Of a stretch of 64,000 bases of DNA, positions 22,993-34,899 are shown in pieces. Numbering within the stretch: position 1 is the stretch's first letter; the number at the start of each line of letters is the position of its first letter. The notes beneath the pieces were generated by a model. That model saw nothing but the letters and a program-made list of their open reading frames with translations, had not been told where the DNA came from and ran no database searches. Origin of the DNA: Sipunculus nudus (Eukaryota > Annelida > Sipuncula > Golfingiida > Sipunculidae); assembly GCA_026874595.1 (NCBI GenBank), contig CM049311.1:18253676-18317675 (forward strand), read 5' to 3'. A program made the translations under genes and the position numbers.

Positions 22993-23008
22993 CCTTAATC
23001 CGCCCCTG
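22993..23008 (-). repeat. hAT right terminal inverted repeat
   Basis: CCTTAATCCGCCCCTG, whose complement CAGGGGCGGATTAAGG is the usual form of this hAT end. Confidence 0.95.
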
Positions 23009-23016
23009 ATTCCTCA
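23009..23016. repeat. 8-bp target-site duplication, right (ATTCCTCA)
   Basis: Identical to 18613-18620. Confidence 0.95.
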
Positions 23017-23827
23017 GTTCCCGAGTCTTTAACAGTCGGTATGACTGAGATCCCATTTTCAGCCAAATTTCCCCGCTGACATTATTCCTGGTATCCAAAA
23101 TTTACCGTGGCCAAAATAGTCCTTATCCCGCAGTGTCGCCATCTGGTATCAGTAGGATAAAATACACTGTTGCTATAAATATTGCTCATTGATTTTATTT
23201 GGTAAAAAATGAATTGAGAAATATTGTCTGTTTATTGATAACAGGATGTGAAAATTGTGTCATAATCAGCTAGATGTGAAATAAATGGAAAAATATTAAT
23301 GGCAAATGCCAGAGTCCATTTTACAGAAGAAATACAAAACCCATATGGACAAAGTCCCTTCGAGTGAAAAGCCAAAACATTTTATAGACCGCCATGAAAA
23401 GTGACCCCTAACTTATCTAATAGTGGAGACCCTCGCTCTGATAAATAATAAATTAAACTATTTATGTGTGTTCAGATTTTACTACATTCCTATACAATAT
23501 GCTACGCTTGAATCACCGTTGGTGCTTCAGTAACAACCTGGAAAGCTGCTTAACCAATTCTTGCCCTAATAGCTATGAATGGAACGGTTTCTCCTTGGAC
23601 AAAGGGATCACCCTGGGTGACAATTGCATATTAGCCTTTAAATCAAAATTAAATAAGCGCATTTTTAAGACAATATGCCGTTAGAACATGAGCTGTTTCT
23701 AAACACTTAATATTGCCATTTCATTCCAATAATTGAATTCGATTTTGTAATATATGATTTACATGCGTGTATTTTCAAATAAACGAAAAAAAATACATTA
23801 AACATATATATACGGTATATATATATA

Positions 23828-23868
<41 letters not shown>

Positions 23869-23909
23869 TATATATACATGTATAATATTTGTTATATTTC
23901 GGTTATATG

Positions 23910-23984
<75 letters not shown>

Positions 23985-23993
23985 TTTATATAT
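23017..23993. other. Intergenic with (TA)n arrays
   Basis: There is no gene signal. (TA)n tracts span about 23816-23866 and 23916-23982. The second array abuts the next transposable element. Confidence 0.7.
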
Positions 23994-24843
23994 TAGAGCC
24001 CTGCGCGGGCCAGATTGTTCAGCCCGCACCCGACCCGCACAAAAAAAACCTTAACCCACAACCGCCCCGCCCCGCAAGTGTGAAGTTCCGCCCCGCCCGC
24101 AACCAAAGTCGAAATCTTGCCCGCACACCTTGCATTAAACCCTCACCCGCCCCGCAATCGTATCTTACAGTTCAGCCCGCAATCAGCACGCACTCACTAG
24201 TACATAAAGTTGCAAATAAATCTTCATAATATTTTTTTTTATTCATAACACAATGTTGATGATGCATAATTGTAAAAACTGAATGAATGCTGTATCGTAT
24301 CGACTGTGAAAAGAATTACTATATTCTACTGATGGAATATAAAATTCCTGAGATTTAATAAAGTGCAGGAACCATGCACTAGTCAGAATATTGTACAAAT
24401 GTGCCTTGCAATATTGTATATTTACACTGTTCAGCAATGTAGGCCTATACTTGTAGCCAGTCTGAGATATATTACACGGCATGGCTGAGGGTAGAGTACC
24501 AGGAATATACCTGTGATCTTATATTAGTCACTGCATGGGGTGCATCTGGCTCTGTCACCGGCTGGATATAGCTTTACATAACTCACAAAGACTGAGGTAT
24601 GCTATCACCATGGATGAGCCAAAGAGCACTGGTTAGTTTAGGCATAGAAGAATGAGATCAACAGCAAGGCGCTCATTTGATATCTGTTCTTGTGTACACA
24701 AGCATGACATAGAGCTGACCCCCTCTGAAGTTCCATAGCCTTAATTCCCACGTTCAGCTAATAAGCTGATCATCACTGAACAAGATTAATCACTGAACTG
24801 TGGATGGTAAATACCACATTTATAATGATATCACCAGGAATAT

Positions 24844-24888
<45 letters not shown>

Positions 24889-24893
24889 CATTT

Positions 24894-24946
<53 letters not shown>

Positions 24947-25290
24947 GTTCATTGCATCAACATTTTTAGTTTCTCTCTCTCTCACATAAATTTATAGCAT
25001 AGTATATACACACGGTCACATATATATACAAACTAACTCATACAAAGAAATGTGATTTATGTATAACAGTCTGTTAACAGATGTAACACATGAAGAAATT
25101 TATTGCATAAAACAACTTTTTGGCCCGCAAGAACTCGCAAAATTATTTATGCAAACTCGCCCCGCTTCTCAGTCTTTAATTCGCACCCGCCCGCGGGAAA
25201 AAAATGGACTGCCCCGCATAATCATTTAAAAACCGGCCGCGGGGCGGGTTGAGGCGATGAGGTCCGTGTTTAGGCACGCGCAGGGCCATA
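23994..25290. mobile_element. Non-autonomous hAT-like element
   Basis: The left end TAGAGCCCTGCGCGGGCC pairs with the right end GGCACGCGCAGGGCCATA as an imperfect terminal inverted repeat. The core GCCCTGCGCG is matched. Both subterminal regions are rich in CCCGCCCCGC and CCCGCAA motifs, as in many hAT elements with GCCCTGCGCGGG ends. Both flanks are (TA)n, so an 8-bp duplication cannot be distinguished from microsatellite. The interior is non-coding and includes (CT)n arrays at about 24847-24886 and 24899-24939. Confidence 0.65.
24847..24939 (+). repeat. (CT)n microsatellite, two tracts
   Basis: Two long CT tracts separated by TGCATTTTAAGT. They lie inside the hAT-like element. Confidence 0.95.
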
Positions 25291-25296
25291 TATATA

Positions 25297-26831
25297 TACC
25301 GTATTTCCTTGAATACACGCCCGGGCGTTTATTTTTTTCAAACCCTACTTTGACCCTGCGTCTAAACAAGGCCGGCTTCTATTTAAGGCCGGCGTTTATT
25401 ACAAAATACATTATCAGGCTCATCAGACAAACTAAAAAATAGAACAAGCCGAAGAAAAAAAAAACCGCCGGTCACTACTTAGGGACACAATTGAAAACAT
25501 CGCCGGTACACGGATTATGTTTACGAAATTTCCTTAGATGTCATAGGGATATGGGACACGCGCAATCTCCACAATCACGCACCATAATAAGAATAAACAG
25601 GAAGTCACAGCGGGAGCTTGCAGTTGTCGACAAGAATCGGTCCGCGTGGGCCTCTCGAAACCAGTTACCCAGGTATTTCATGTGACTGTTCCATTTATTT
25701 TATGCCGCGTGTTGTTGGCAACATTGTTTCCCTCTGAACACCGGTAGCTCTTCCATGAACTATTCTCCGCGTACAACTGGTAACACTGGTTCCATCGAAA
25801 TACGGGGGGTTGGTACTTATAACGGCACAGTGTAATTCATTTTCATGACACTTTCCTCCGTCAAATATTCAACTGATTCTGCTCGACACAGCGTATTCAA
25901 ACGCTTCTGACCTGGTTTATACTGAACCTGGGTGGCTCTTGCGTTAACTGTGCACCGTGGACAACTGGTAATATTGAAAAAAAAACGGGGCTGGTATTTA
26001 TAACGGCACTGCCGAATTCGTTTTCATGGCACTTTCCGACTTTTAACTGATTCAGCTTGACACAGCGTATTGAAGGGTTTCCGACCTGGTATATACTGGT
26101 ATGTGACATTTACTGTCGGAAATATTTCTGAAAATATTGTTGTGGACAAGAGTAAATATTATTTTTTTACTCTAAAGTTTAAGCGCAGTTCTGGTACCAG
26201 TGGGGACGCACTAAAAGCGCTTCAAAAATGAAAGCAAGGAGCGTAATTTGGCTTGACAAATTGTACCGCTTGACACCACCATTTGGTGTCTTCATGCTAC
26301 ACAAGAAATATGTGCAATACGTGTTTGAACAGTTCTGTTCAACCATCCGTGAGGTACAGACTTTCACCGTTCCAAGTTGTACCGTTTGTATCAGGCGGTA
26401 TTATTTTTATCTAGCTTGACAGCAGTAATAGTGTAAGCTTCTCATTGCTGACGTGTTTGTGTAGCGTTTATTAGGATCGGTGATCGACTTTAATCATAAA
26501 GGACGAATCGGGAACATTCGGCGTCCCTCATGGAAACATGCATTCATGTAAGATAAAAGAATGATTTACAGAAGAATTAAACATATTATCAATACAACAC
26601 AAACCGAAATTCATACAACAATCTATGGTCAATTTGACCGGTAAATGCACCAATTATAATGAAGGGATAAGACATCTGACGGCAAACATGGAAAATACTC
26701 TTAAACCAGGCCTGTGAACAAAACCGGCGTCTATTAACGGCCGGCGTTTATTTTTCTGAGACACTGTTTTACCCCGGCGACTAAACAAGGCAGGCGACTA
26801 TTTAAGGCCCGGCGTCTGATCAAGGAAATAC

Positions 26832-26835
<4 letters not shown>
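25297..26835. mobile_element. TACCGTATTTCC-ended inverted-repeat element, copy 1
   Basis: Begins TACCGTATTTCCTTGAA and ends TCAAGGAAATACGGTA; the outer 14-16 bases are reverse complements. Subterminal GGCCGGCGTTTATT motifs recur at both ends. The interior includes a ~186-bp direct repeat (GCTCTTCC... with GACACAGCGTATT... from about 25746 and again from about 25932). No transposase frame is recognised. A second copy follows at 26901-28462 in the same orientation, separated by (TA)n. Confidence 0.75.
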
Positions 26836-26886
<51 letters not shown>

Positions 26887-26902
26887 TATATATATATATA
26901 TA
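26834..26902 (+). repeat. (TA)n tract between two transposon copies
   Basis: An almost pure TA array interrupted once by AAAAT. It joins the right end of copy 1 to the left end of copy 2. Confidence 0.95.
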
Positions 26903-28458
26903 CCGTATTTCCTTGAACAGACGCCCGGGCGTTTATTTTTTTCAGACCCTGCTTTGACCCGGCGTCTAAACAAGGCCGGCTTCAATTTAAAGCCGGCGTT
27001 TATTAAAAAAATACATCATCAGGCTCGTCAGACAAACTAAAATTAGAACACGTCGAAACAATGAACACTAATCACTGACACAATTGAAAACATCGCCGGT
27101 ACACGGATTGTGTTTACGCAATTTCCTTAGATGCCACAAGTATATGGGACACTTGCAATCTCCATAATCATGCACCATAATAAGGATTAACGTAGATTCA
27201 CAGCGGGAGATTGCAGTTGTCCACAAAACTCGGTCCGCGCGGGCCCCTCGAAACCAGGTACCCAGGTGTTTTATGTGGCTGTTCCATTTATTTTACACCG
27301 CGTGAACTTGGTAACATTGTTTCGCTCTAAACACGGGATGGCTCTTCCATTTACTGTTCTCAACGTACAACCGGTAGCATTTGTTCCATCGAAATAGGGG
27401 AGTTTGGTACTTATAATGGCACAGCGTAATTCATTTTCATGACACTTTCCTCTCGTTTAATATTTAACTGATTCAGCTCGACACAGCGTAATCAAGCGTT
27501 TCTGGCCTTTTATATACTAAACACGGGGTGGCTCTTCCATTAACTGTTCACCGCGTATAACTTGTAATATTGGTTCCGTCGAAATACAGGGGGTTAGTTC
27601 TTAATAACGGCACACAACGTAGGTCAATTTCATGACACTTTCCTCCCGTCCTTTATCTGATACAGCTTGACACAGCGTATTCAAGCGCCCACCTGGTATA
27701 TACTGGTATGTGACATTTACTGCCGGGAATACTACTGAAAATATAGTTGTGGACAAGAGTACATACTATTTTTAACTTTAAAGATTATCTCAGAAGCGTG
27801 GTTTTAGTAAAAGTGGGGACGCATTTAAAAGAGCTAAAATGAAAGCAAGGAGCGTAATTTGGCTTGACTGTAGCTAGAAATTGTACCGCTCAACACCATC
27901 ATTTGGTGTCTGCATGCTACAGAAGTAATGTGTGCAAAAAAGGATTTGAACAGTGCTGTTCAACCATCCGTGAGGTACAGACTTTCACCGTACCAAGTTT
28001 TACCGCTTGTTTCAAGCGGTACTATTTACTATTGCTTCATAGCAGTGATAGTGTTAGCCTTCTCACTGCTGACGTATTTGTGTATCGTTTATTAGGATCG
28101 GTGATCGGCTTTAATCATAATGGACGAATCGGGGATACATGGTGTCCCTTATGGAAACAAGGATTCACGTAAGATAAAAGATTGATTTATAGACTAAGAG
28201 GAATTAAACATATTATCAATACAACAAAATCCGAAATTCATGCAACAATCTATGGTCACTTTGACCGGTAAATTCACAAATTATAATGAAGGGAAAAGAC
28301 ATCTGGTGTCAAACATGGAAACTACTCTGACACCAGGCCTGTGAACAAGACCGGCGTCTGTTTAAGGCCGGCGTTTATTTTTCTGGGACATTGTTTCGCC
28401 CCGGCGTCTAAATAAGGCAGGCGACTATTAAAGGCCCGGCGTCTGTTCAAGGAAATAC

Positions 28459-28462
<4 letters not shown>
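26901..28462. mobile_element. TACCGTATTTCC-ended inverted-repeat element, copy 2
   Basis: Same ends as copy 1 (TACCGTATTTCCTTGAA on the left, TTCAAGGAAATACGGTA on the right), and it aligns along its length with many substitutions and small indels. The internal ~180-bp repeat is again present at least twice (GGCTCTTCCATT at about 27351 and 27531). It is non-coding. Divergence from copy 1 suggests two old insertions, or an old tandem duplication, not a recent duplication. Confidence 0.75.
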
Positions 28463-28531
<69 letters not shown>

Positions 28532-28553
28532 ATATATATATATATATATATAT
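28461..28553 (+). repeat. (TA)n microsatellite
   Basis: About 93 bp of TA dinucleotide with one interruption (TATC). It abuts the end of the preceding element. Confidence 0.95.
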
Positions 28554-30021
28554 CCGCAGAACAGTGAACATAATTCAGTTGACACCCCAAGTGGAATGGA
28601 CTATTGAGCCGTGTTATTATACGAAAATTCAGATTAACATCATGAATACATTTTCCATATTTCCCATAAAGCTAGGGCTAGACTACACGACAATAGCTTG
28701 TCGTGCAAAATATTTCGGCACTTCTAAGTGATTGTGTAGTGTAGTGTGCAGCATTTTTTTTTTCGAGCAAAAATCCCGTGTTGCAGCTAATTTTCAGCCG
28801 ACAAAAAAGTTTGACACGGTCAAACTTTTCCCTTACGATTACAGGTGGGCTAGAGTTTAATGCGTTATGATAATTGGTGGTTCAGGTCATTCAGCTCATC
28901 CAACGATACATAGTCATGTGACACTGGTATAATTAAACTGCCATGAAGCATGACGGAGAAAACCACATCACTGACCTGTGCCACAGGCTGTGTTCATGGA
29001 AGTCTGTCAACACATCACTCGAATTAACCTGAATACCAAGTCATATTTTTTTCAAAAGAATTTTAGGCCCTTGGAACTACTTAAATATGTTTTCCCATAT
29101 TTCTCCCAGTCTGTTTGATGAAATATCAGTTTGTCTCATCTGTATATGTCTGTTATCTATATATAGGCATGTTATTAAGTATTGGTCATATATAGTCCAG
29201 TAAAATGTTATGCTTCATGTAAGGTTTTACGAGGCGTGTGCCATGCGAAATCCATGATTACACACGCCCAGGAAAACTTTACATGACGCATAACAAATCA
29301 TTGGGCTATAACTGATTTGTCACACATGCCCCGCCTCAAGTCGAAGGTCTTTCCTGTCGGCTGTTTTGTTGTAATACTCCAACTCATAATCGAACCCAAA
29401 CTTGGTGTAGCTTTCGCTGAACTGCATATACACGACGTAGTTTATGTGGATAACGAAGAATAAAGAGGCAAAGAATAACTCCAAAACTAGCATTGCTTGC
29501 CTAGAAAAATTCGTAGCCTATTCAATCAAATATGGAGTTTATAAAAGGAAACATATGTTATCTGGGTTCATATAGGAATATATTCGAAAGACTTAATTGT
29601 TAAATATAGGCCTAGTGCTTATGAAAGAAAACAGAAATTGCTTCTTATACTTTGCATCCGCTATGCTTGAAACCTCGCCTGATCAGAAACAATGATTTAC
29701 GTGCATGGCCTTTTCTCAGAGAGATGGACTGTTGGCAGGTGAAACATTTTAACAAGATTACCACAGAGGCTGTTGGCTCAAGTTGACTTGAGGAGAACAT
29801 GGGGCAACTAATTTCTTCAGCTTATCACCACTGATCGGTGTTTATCAAACGATATGTAAAGTGAAAAACACTGCCAAGGTGTATTTTACATGTGCTTTCG
29901 ATAAAAAATCTTCGATTTATGATTGATATGACAATTTTAGTTGAAACATCAAAACGTTATCGTCACAATTTTATTTGAAACATCAAAACGTTATCGTCAT
30001 TCAACCTAGGTAGAATGTGTA
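28554..30021. other. Intergenic, no gene recognised; one hairpin element
   Basis: Holds the 120-bp hairpin at 29191-29310, listed separately. No coding region was recognised. Confidence 0.55.
29191..29310. repeat. 120-bp imperfect palindrome (hairpin)
   Basis: TATAGTCCAGTAAAATGTTA...AGGCGTGTG pairs with CACACGCCC...CATTGGGCTATA. The arms are about 50 bp with a ~20-base loop and roughly a dozen mismatches. It could be a small foldback MITE or a structured RNA-like hairpin. Confidence 0.7.
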
Positions 30022-30715
30022 GAGATAACATTCGGGCTGGACGACTTCGGGCTGGACGACTTCGGGCGGGACGACATTCTGAATGGACGACCATCGGAAT
30101 GGACGACTATTTAACTTAATACGTAATAAACGCTTGAAATGATGCTGATTGTGGGATTACTACCATGCAAGGATAACCTTGTGGCTATTTGGGTGATCTT
30201 TTTGCAAAACTGCAGCTATGTTCAAACAATTCCAGTCACGAGTTGCGTTCTGACTCGCAGCCTAGCCGACCTGGTGGGACGTCACGCCTGACCCGTGACC
30301 TGCTTTAGACCTAACGGATTAATTGTTAATGCCGATTACGGAAAATTATAAATTGTACTAATAAAGATTCTTCTACAATTATATATGTGTTTTGTACACT
30401 CTGTATGTTTGTGTGTGTTAACTGCGGATCGATTTTCCTTATCATTTTCTCTCATTCAATAATTCTGTCAATCTTCTAACTGACTTTATATTGGCTTTAT
30501 GCCTGGTTCATTATGGATCTGCTTAATTAGCGCAAGCGCCGTGACTGAGAACCCAAAGGTTATTGTTAATACAACATTAATCTCATCAAGGGGGCAACAA
30601 AGGCATCAGTTAGCCTTTGATTACAAATCAAAGGGAATGGTGACAGTACCAGCAATATCAGCCGTTTCATATTTTATTTTTATGAACAAAATATGTTAAT
30701 CATAAATATTGTCCT

Positions 30716-30756
<41 letters not shown>

Positions 30757-31442
30757 TAATATATATATATGCACCGGTTTAATATATCATTTATGTTTAA
30801 TGTCACAGTATTGAACCTCGCAACAGGATGTCGCAAACAACATGGTAAATTAACAACATATTAATGAAATCAATGACTTTATAATATGAACAGGGTAAAG
30901 CGTTACTAATTATGTAATGATGTGGGTATAATCTTTTTAAATAAACAGAATGAGAATTAGGTGTGTCGTCCAGAAACGTAAAGATTTACCAAGGCAGATT
31001 TGTCGCTTACAATAATTATGCGCATTGCATCGATCCGCAGTTAACACACACAAACATACAGAGTGTACAAAACACATATATAATTGTAGAAGAATCTTTA
31101 TTAGTATAATTTATAATTTTCCGTAATTGGCATCAACACTCCGTTAGGTCTAAAGCAGGTCACGGGTCAGGCGTGTCGTCCCACCAGGTCGGCTAGGCTG
31201 CGAGTCAGATCGCAACTCGTGACTGGAATTGTTTGAACATAGCTGCAGTTTTGCAAAAAGATCACCCAAATAGCCACAAGGTTATCCTTGCATTGTAGTT
31301 ATCCGACAATCAGCATCATTTCAAGCGTTTATTATGTATTAAGTTAAATAATCGTCCATTCAGATGGTCGTCCATCCAGAATGTCGTCCCGCCCGAAGTC
31401 GTCCATCCCGAAGTCGTCCAGCCCGAATGACACCGTTATCTC
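30022..31442. mobile_element. Foldback element with ~412-bp inverted arms
   Basis: The left arm 30022-30433 is the near-complete reverse complement of the right arm 31029-31442. Both start GAGATAAC, then ATTCGGGC after a 6-base insertion on the right. The arm tips carry a 15-bp direct repeat (TTCGGGCTGGACGAC and variants, about five units). The core 30434-31028 is AT-rich, holds a (TA)n tract at about 30719-30770 and has no recognisable protein. No target-site duplication was identified, so the exact ends are uncertain by a few bases. Confidence 0.85.
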
Positions 31443-31541
31443 AAAGGATCTCCAAGGGCTCTAGCACACCGTATTATTTACCGTGATTTACCATAGGTCT
31501 CCCGCTGTAACAGATGCTAGAGCTGTAATACCTCCTGCCAA
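31443..31541. other. Short spacer
   Basis: Unique-looking sequence between two inverted-repeat elements; nothing recognised. Confidence 0.5.
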
Positions 31542-32454
31542 GTTTATACCTGGGTATATTTTAGCCTAGGCCAGAATATACCCCGGGGTATATTCTGGCC
31601 TATATAGGCTGTTTTATACCCCTCCAGCCCAGTTTATATACCCCTCACAAGAATCACAGAAACTCACTTGCAACATGTATCATACCAGATGCGGAGATCC
31701 ATTTAATTAACATTATTTAAAACATACCTAATCTTGTAAATAATATATAACATCTATTTTCTATCGACACGCATTATTAAATATCAAATTAATAGGATTA
31801 AGAGCTACTCCAAACCATGGATCATTCATCCATTTGTATATCTATGATATCAGAGAAGTGTGTGAATCTAAAAGTAAGTTTAATTTAGACACTGTCACGA
31901 CAAAACATACAATATTAGTATTGATACGAAAATACTATAAAGAATAACATATTTATTAACTTCCTTAACTTTAGCCATGGTTTATTCAAATAAACCTAAA
32001 TAAACACTATACTTTTATATATTTATATACATTATTAAAAAATGTACTTTCAGCTAGATTTCGTGTTAGGTTTGATTTAATTGGGAGTGTCCTATCAGAT
32101 GATGATATAATTTCGGAAAATCCAGTGACTTATATATTATGACACTGTTATGTAGTAATGCGATGCTACACACTTACATTCCGATTATCTTACATATCAT
32201 TCACTTACACTTGATAATTACATTAAATTAATAAAAAGAAAAAGCTGACAGAAGGTGAATCATTTCGTATAAACTACATTTTTCAAAAGATATATAGAGC
32301 ATAGCTATTGAAAGCAACCAGGGGGGTGGGTATAATATAGCCTAAGGGGCAAAAAATGGAGTAGGCTAGAATATACCCCGGGGTATAATCTGGCCTAGCC
32401 CATTTTATAACCTTGGTATTGTTTTGGCTAGGCCAGATTATACCCGGGTGTACA
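31542..32454. mobile_element. Possible inverted-repeat element with GGTATA/CCCCGGGG palindromic ends
   Basis: Both ends contain nested palindromes built from GGCCAGAATATACCCC, GGGGTATA and GGCTAG (left 31542-31610, right 32361-32454). The left start GTTTATACCTGGGTATA resembles the complement of the right end, TATACCCGGGTGTAC. The interior is AT-rich and non-coding. The boundaries are approximate and no duplication was matched. Confidence 0.45.
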
Positions 32455-34181
32455 ATCAAGGGGGGGGGGGGGGCTATTCGGGCCTGCTTCACCTGTAACA
32501 CAGTAAGCTATGACTATTCGGGTGGAGTTACACATATACTATATGTGCTAATCAGAATTTTTAAAGTCGCATGGAACCTGACTTGCATGACACTTTGGGC
32601 TGGTGTATAAGTAGATCTGAACGTATTATTAGAACAAAGGAAAATAGCCACGTGTGGGACGACAATATATATATATATATGTGTGTGTGTGGGTCGTTTA
32701 TTTCATACATGTTTTGTGTCTTGCATCGAAATAATTGGTGATACCTTCGCCAGCAAAACATCTTAATTTCCAATGGACCGTTTGATTACGCTCAAGTCTG
32801 TTTCAAAGAGGGGGCGATCATCGGCACGTGTTAACAGTAAGGTTGGGGACTGATCTTGTCGTCCGTCCAGCGGCGATAATCAATAGGACCGTCCGACCAG
32901 CGATAGGCTTGTATATAATGTAATCCCGGCTTTAGACATGATCTGGGAGACGTCAGATAATATAATAACCCCTCCCTATATCATAAACATGGCAAGAGCC
33001 AATACCACAAATCCATTTCAGCCATTAAATTGAAACTATAATCATATAGGCATGTTTACTTAATGAAAGCAGATATTTGAAATAGTCTGTACTTGTTAAT
33101 ATAAGTCTTAACAACAGTAACAACAAGAGGGAGGGGGTTGCTCATTTTTATCATGCGGAGAGGAGGGGGCTTTATACCTTTTAGAGGATGGGGGTTATAA
33201 CCAAGGATGATTTTGAGTGTGTGTGCATGTGTCTGTGGAGGGGGGGGGGGGGTTCTTATAAACATCCACCATGCAGTATCAGCACTTCGGTGGCGGGATC
33301 TGTGTAATTACTAAACCGGATTTGAAGAACTGGGATTTGGTAAATGGCCGACCCATTATCTGAGATGGGTTAATTGCTTGCTGTCATCGCAATAATTTCT
33401 GTCACATGGGATACCCTTTGTTCAAATTCAATTCCTTTCAATGAAGCGTTTCAATAAGTAAGCATTTTTTATTAAAAATGATATTTTTCTCCCAAAATAT
33501 CATATACTTAGGTTTAAGGGCAAGTAAGCAATTACAAATTTTAATCATCGTATATTATACATTTACACATTAATATGTCATCATTATTTATTGTTCATTC
33601 TTGTTAATATTACAATTTGCCGATTTTAAAAAGAAGGTATTTGGTTAATCAGTAAAAATTGTTTCAATTAAACTATCGAATAAAAAAGGGATTGAGTAGT
33701 AACATATATAGTAGTAATATAACCTGCTCGAAATTTTGACGCGATGTGTATATTAAGTATATAATGTTGCCTTATAGATCTGATGCAGTGGCACCTTGCG
33801 CAGTGATAATTTTCAGAAACTGTTGTATGCGTTTTTTTTTTTTTTTTTTTTTATGAGGCTTTGCAAACATGTGACAGAAAATGTAGATTAGATTTCTAAA
33901 TCTCTATAAGGCTAGTCTGAAATCTACAACTGCAATTTTAGCAATGCATGGATATGACGTATACATAATAAAGCAAAAACTTTACAGCCGCGAAGACTTA
34001 GCCATGCGTGTAAGGGTCAAATCAAAATCATAATGGTCAAATGTAAAATGTGTTATATTATACCTGCAGGTAGCAAAACGGCACTCATATAATTTTAGGA
34101 AACGTAATAATTCTATTGTGATATTTATTTTGTGTATATGCTCCTTTGCTAATTTAACTTAGAGCACCTGAATTCTTGAAC

Positions 34182-34233
<52 letters not shown>

Positions 34234-34899
34234 ATATGACAATTTAACAAATGACTCTTAAAACGTTTAAAATTTCAATAAAGTTTTCCTGATCAAATTT
34301 ATGTATCAATATTACGAGGATGGTATAAAGTAGTAATATTTTATTATCCCTCTGATGTGCAAACACTGTGGTATTTAATAAAACACCAGCAGCCCTCGAA
34401 CATGCGAACCACCATTAATTCGTATCTGATATCTAATTTAAAATTTGAAACATCAGTAATCCGGATCCCATATATAATTTAAAATCTGAAATATCAGTAA
34501 TCCGGATCATATATCAAATTTTAAATGCAAATAGTCATTTAGTTCGTTATTTTCAATAATGTTGTAAAGCGCGTGATTTCCAATATGATATCGTGCATGC
34601 GCCTATTTATATATGTACAAGCCTTTTTTATTTATGTACATGCCATGTATCATCTATATACAAATTACTACTTACGTTACATTATTTTAAATTCATATTA
34701 TATGAACAATATAAGATAATTTTTTTTTCTCACGAAATTCAAAATGATATATTGAAAAAAAAACCATTGTTTCTTCCCTTTGTGTGTATACGTTTATCTA
34801 ACCTTGATGCATGTTCCGAAAGACGCCTTACTTTAATTAATAGGGATCCAGCAAGTGTCGTAATAAAACCCCAATATGTGAAAGAATATGCCACACGTT
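32455..34899. other. Intergenic, no gene recognised; microsatellites
   Basis: Includes a G run at about 32460-32473, a short TA/TG tract near 32668-32691, G runs at 33239-33252, a T run near 33833-33852 and (TA)n at about 34184-34229. A near-duplicate of about 40 bases (AATTTAAAATnTGAAA.ATCAGTAATCCGGATC) occurs at about 34434-34468 and 34472-34508. No gene was seen. Confidence 0.55.

Larger units (their letters stand above)
18621..23008 (+). mobile_element. hAT-superfamily DNA transposon
   Basis: A 4388-bp element with 16-bp terminal inverted repeats, CAGAGGCGGATTAAGG (18621-18636) and the complement of CAGGGGCGGATTAAGG (22993-23008), which differ at one base. It is bounded by identical ATTCCTCA octamers. 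Just inside both ends lies CAGCCAGGGGCCCC in the same orientation (18661-18674 and 22972-22985). The left non-coding part carries a 13-14-base G run near 18635 and a 23-base C run at 18980-19002. The single transposase gene occupies the right half. Matching ends and a perfect duplication suggest a fairly recent insertion. Confidence 0.95.
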
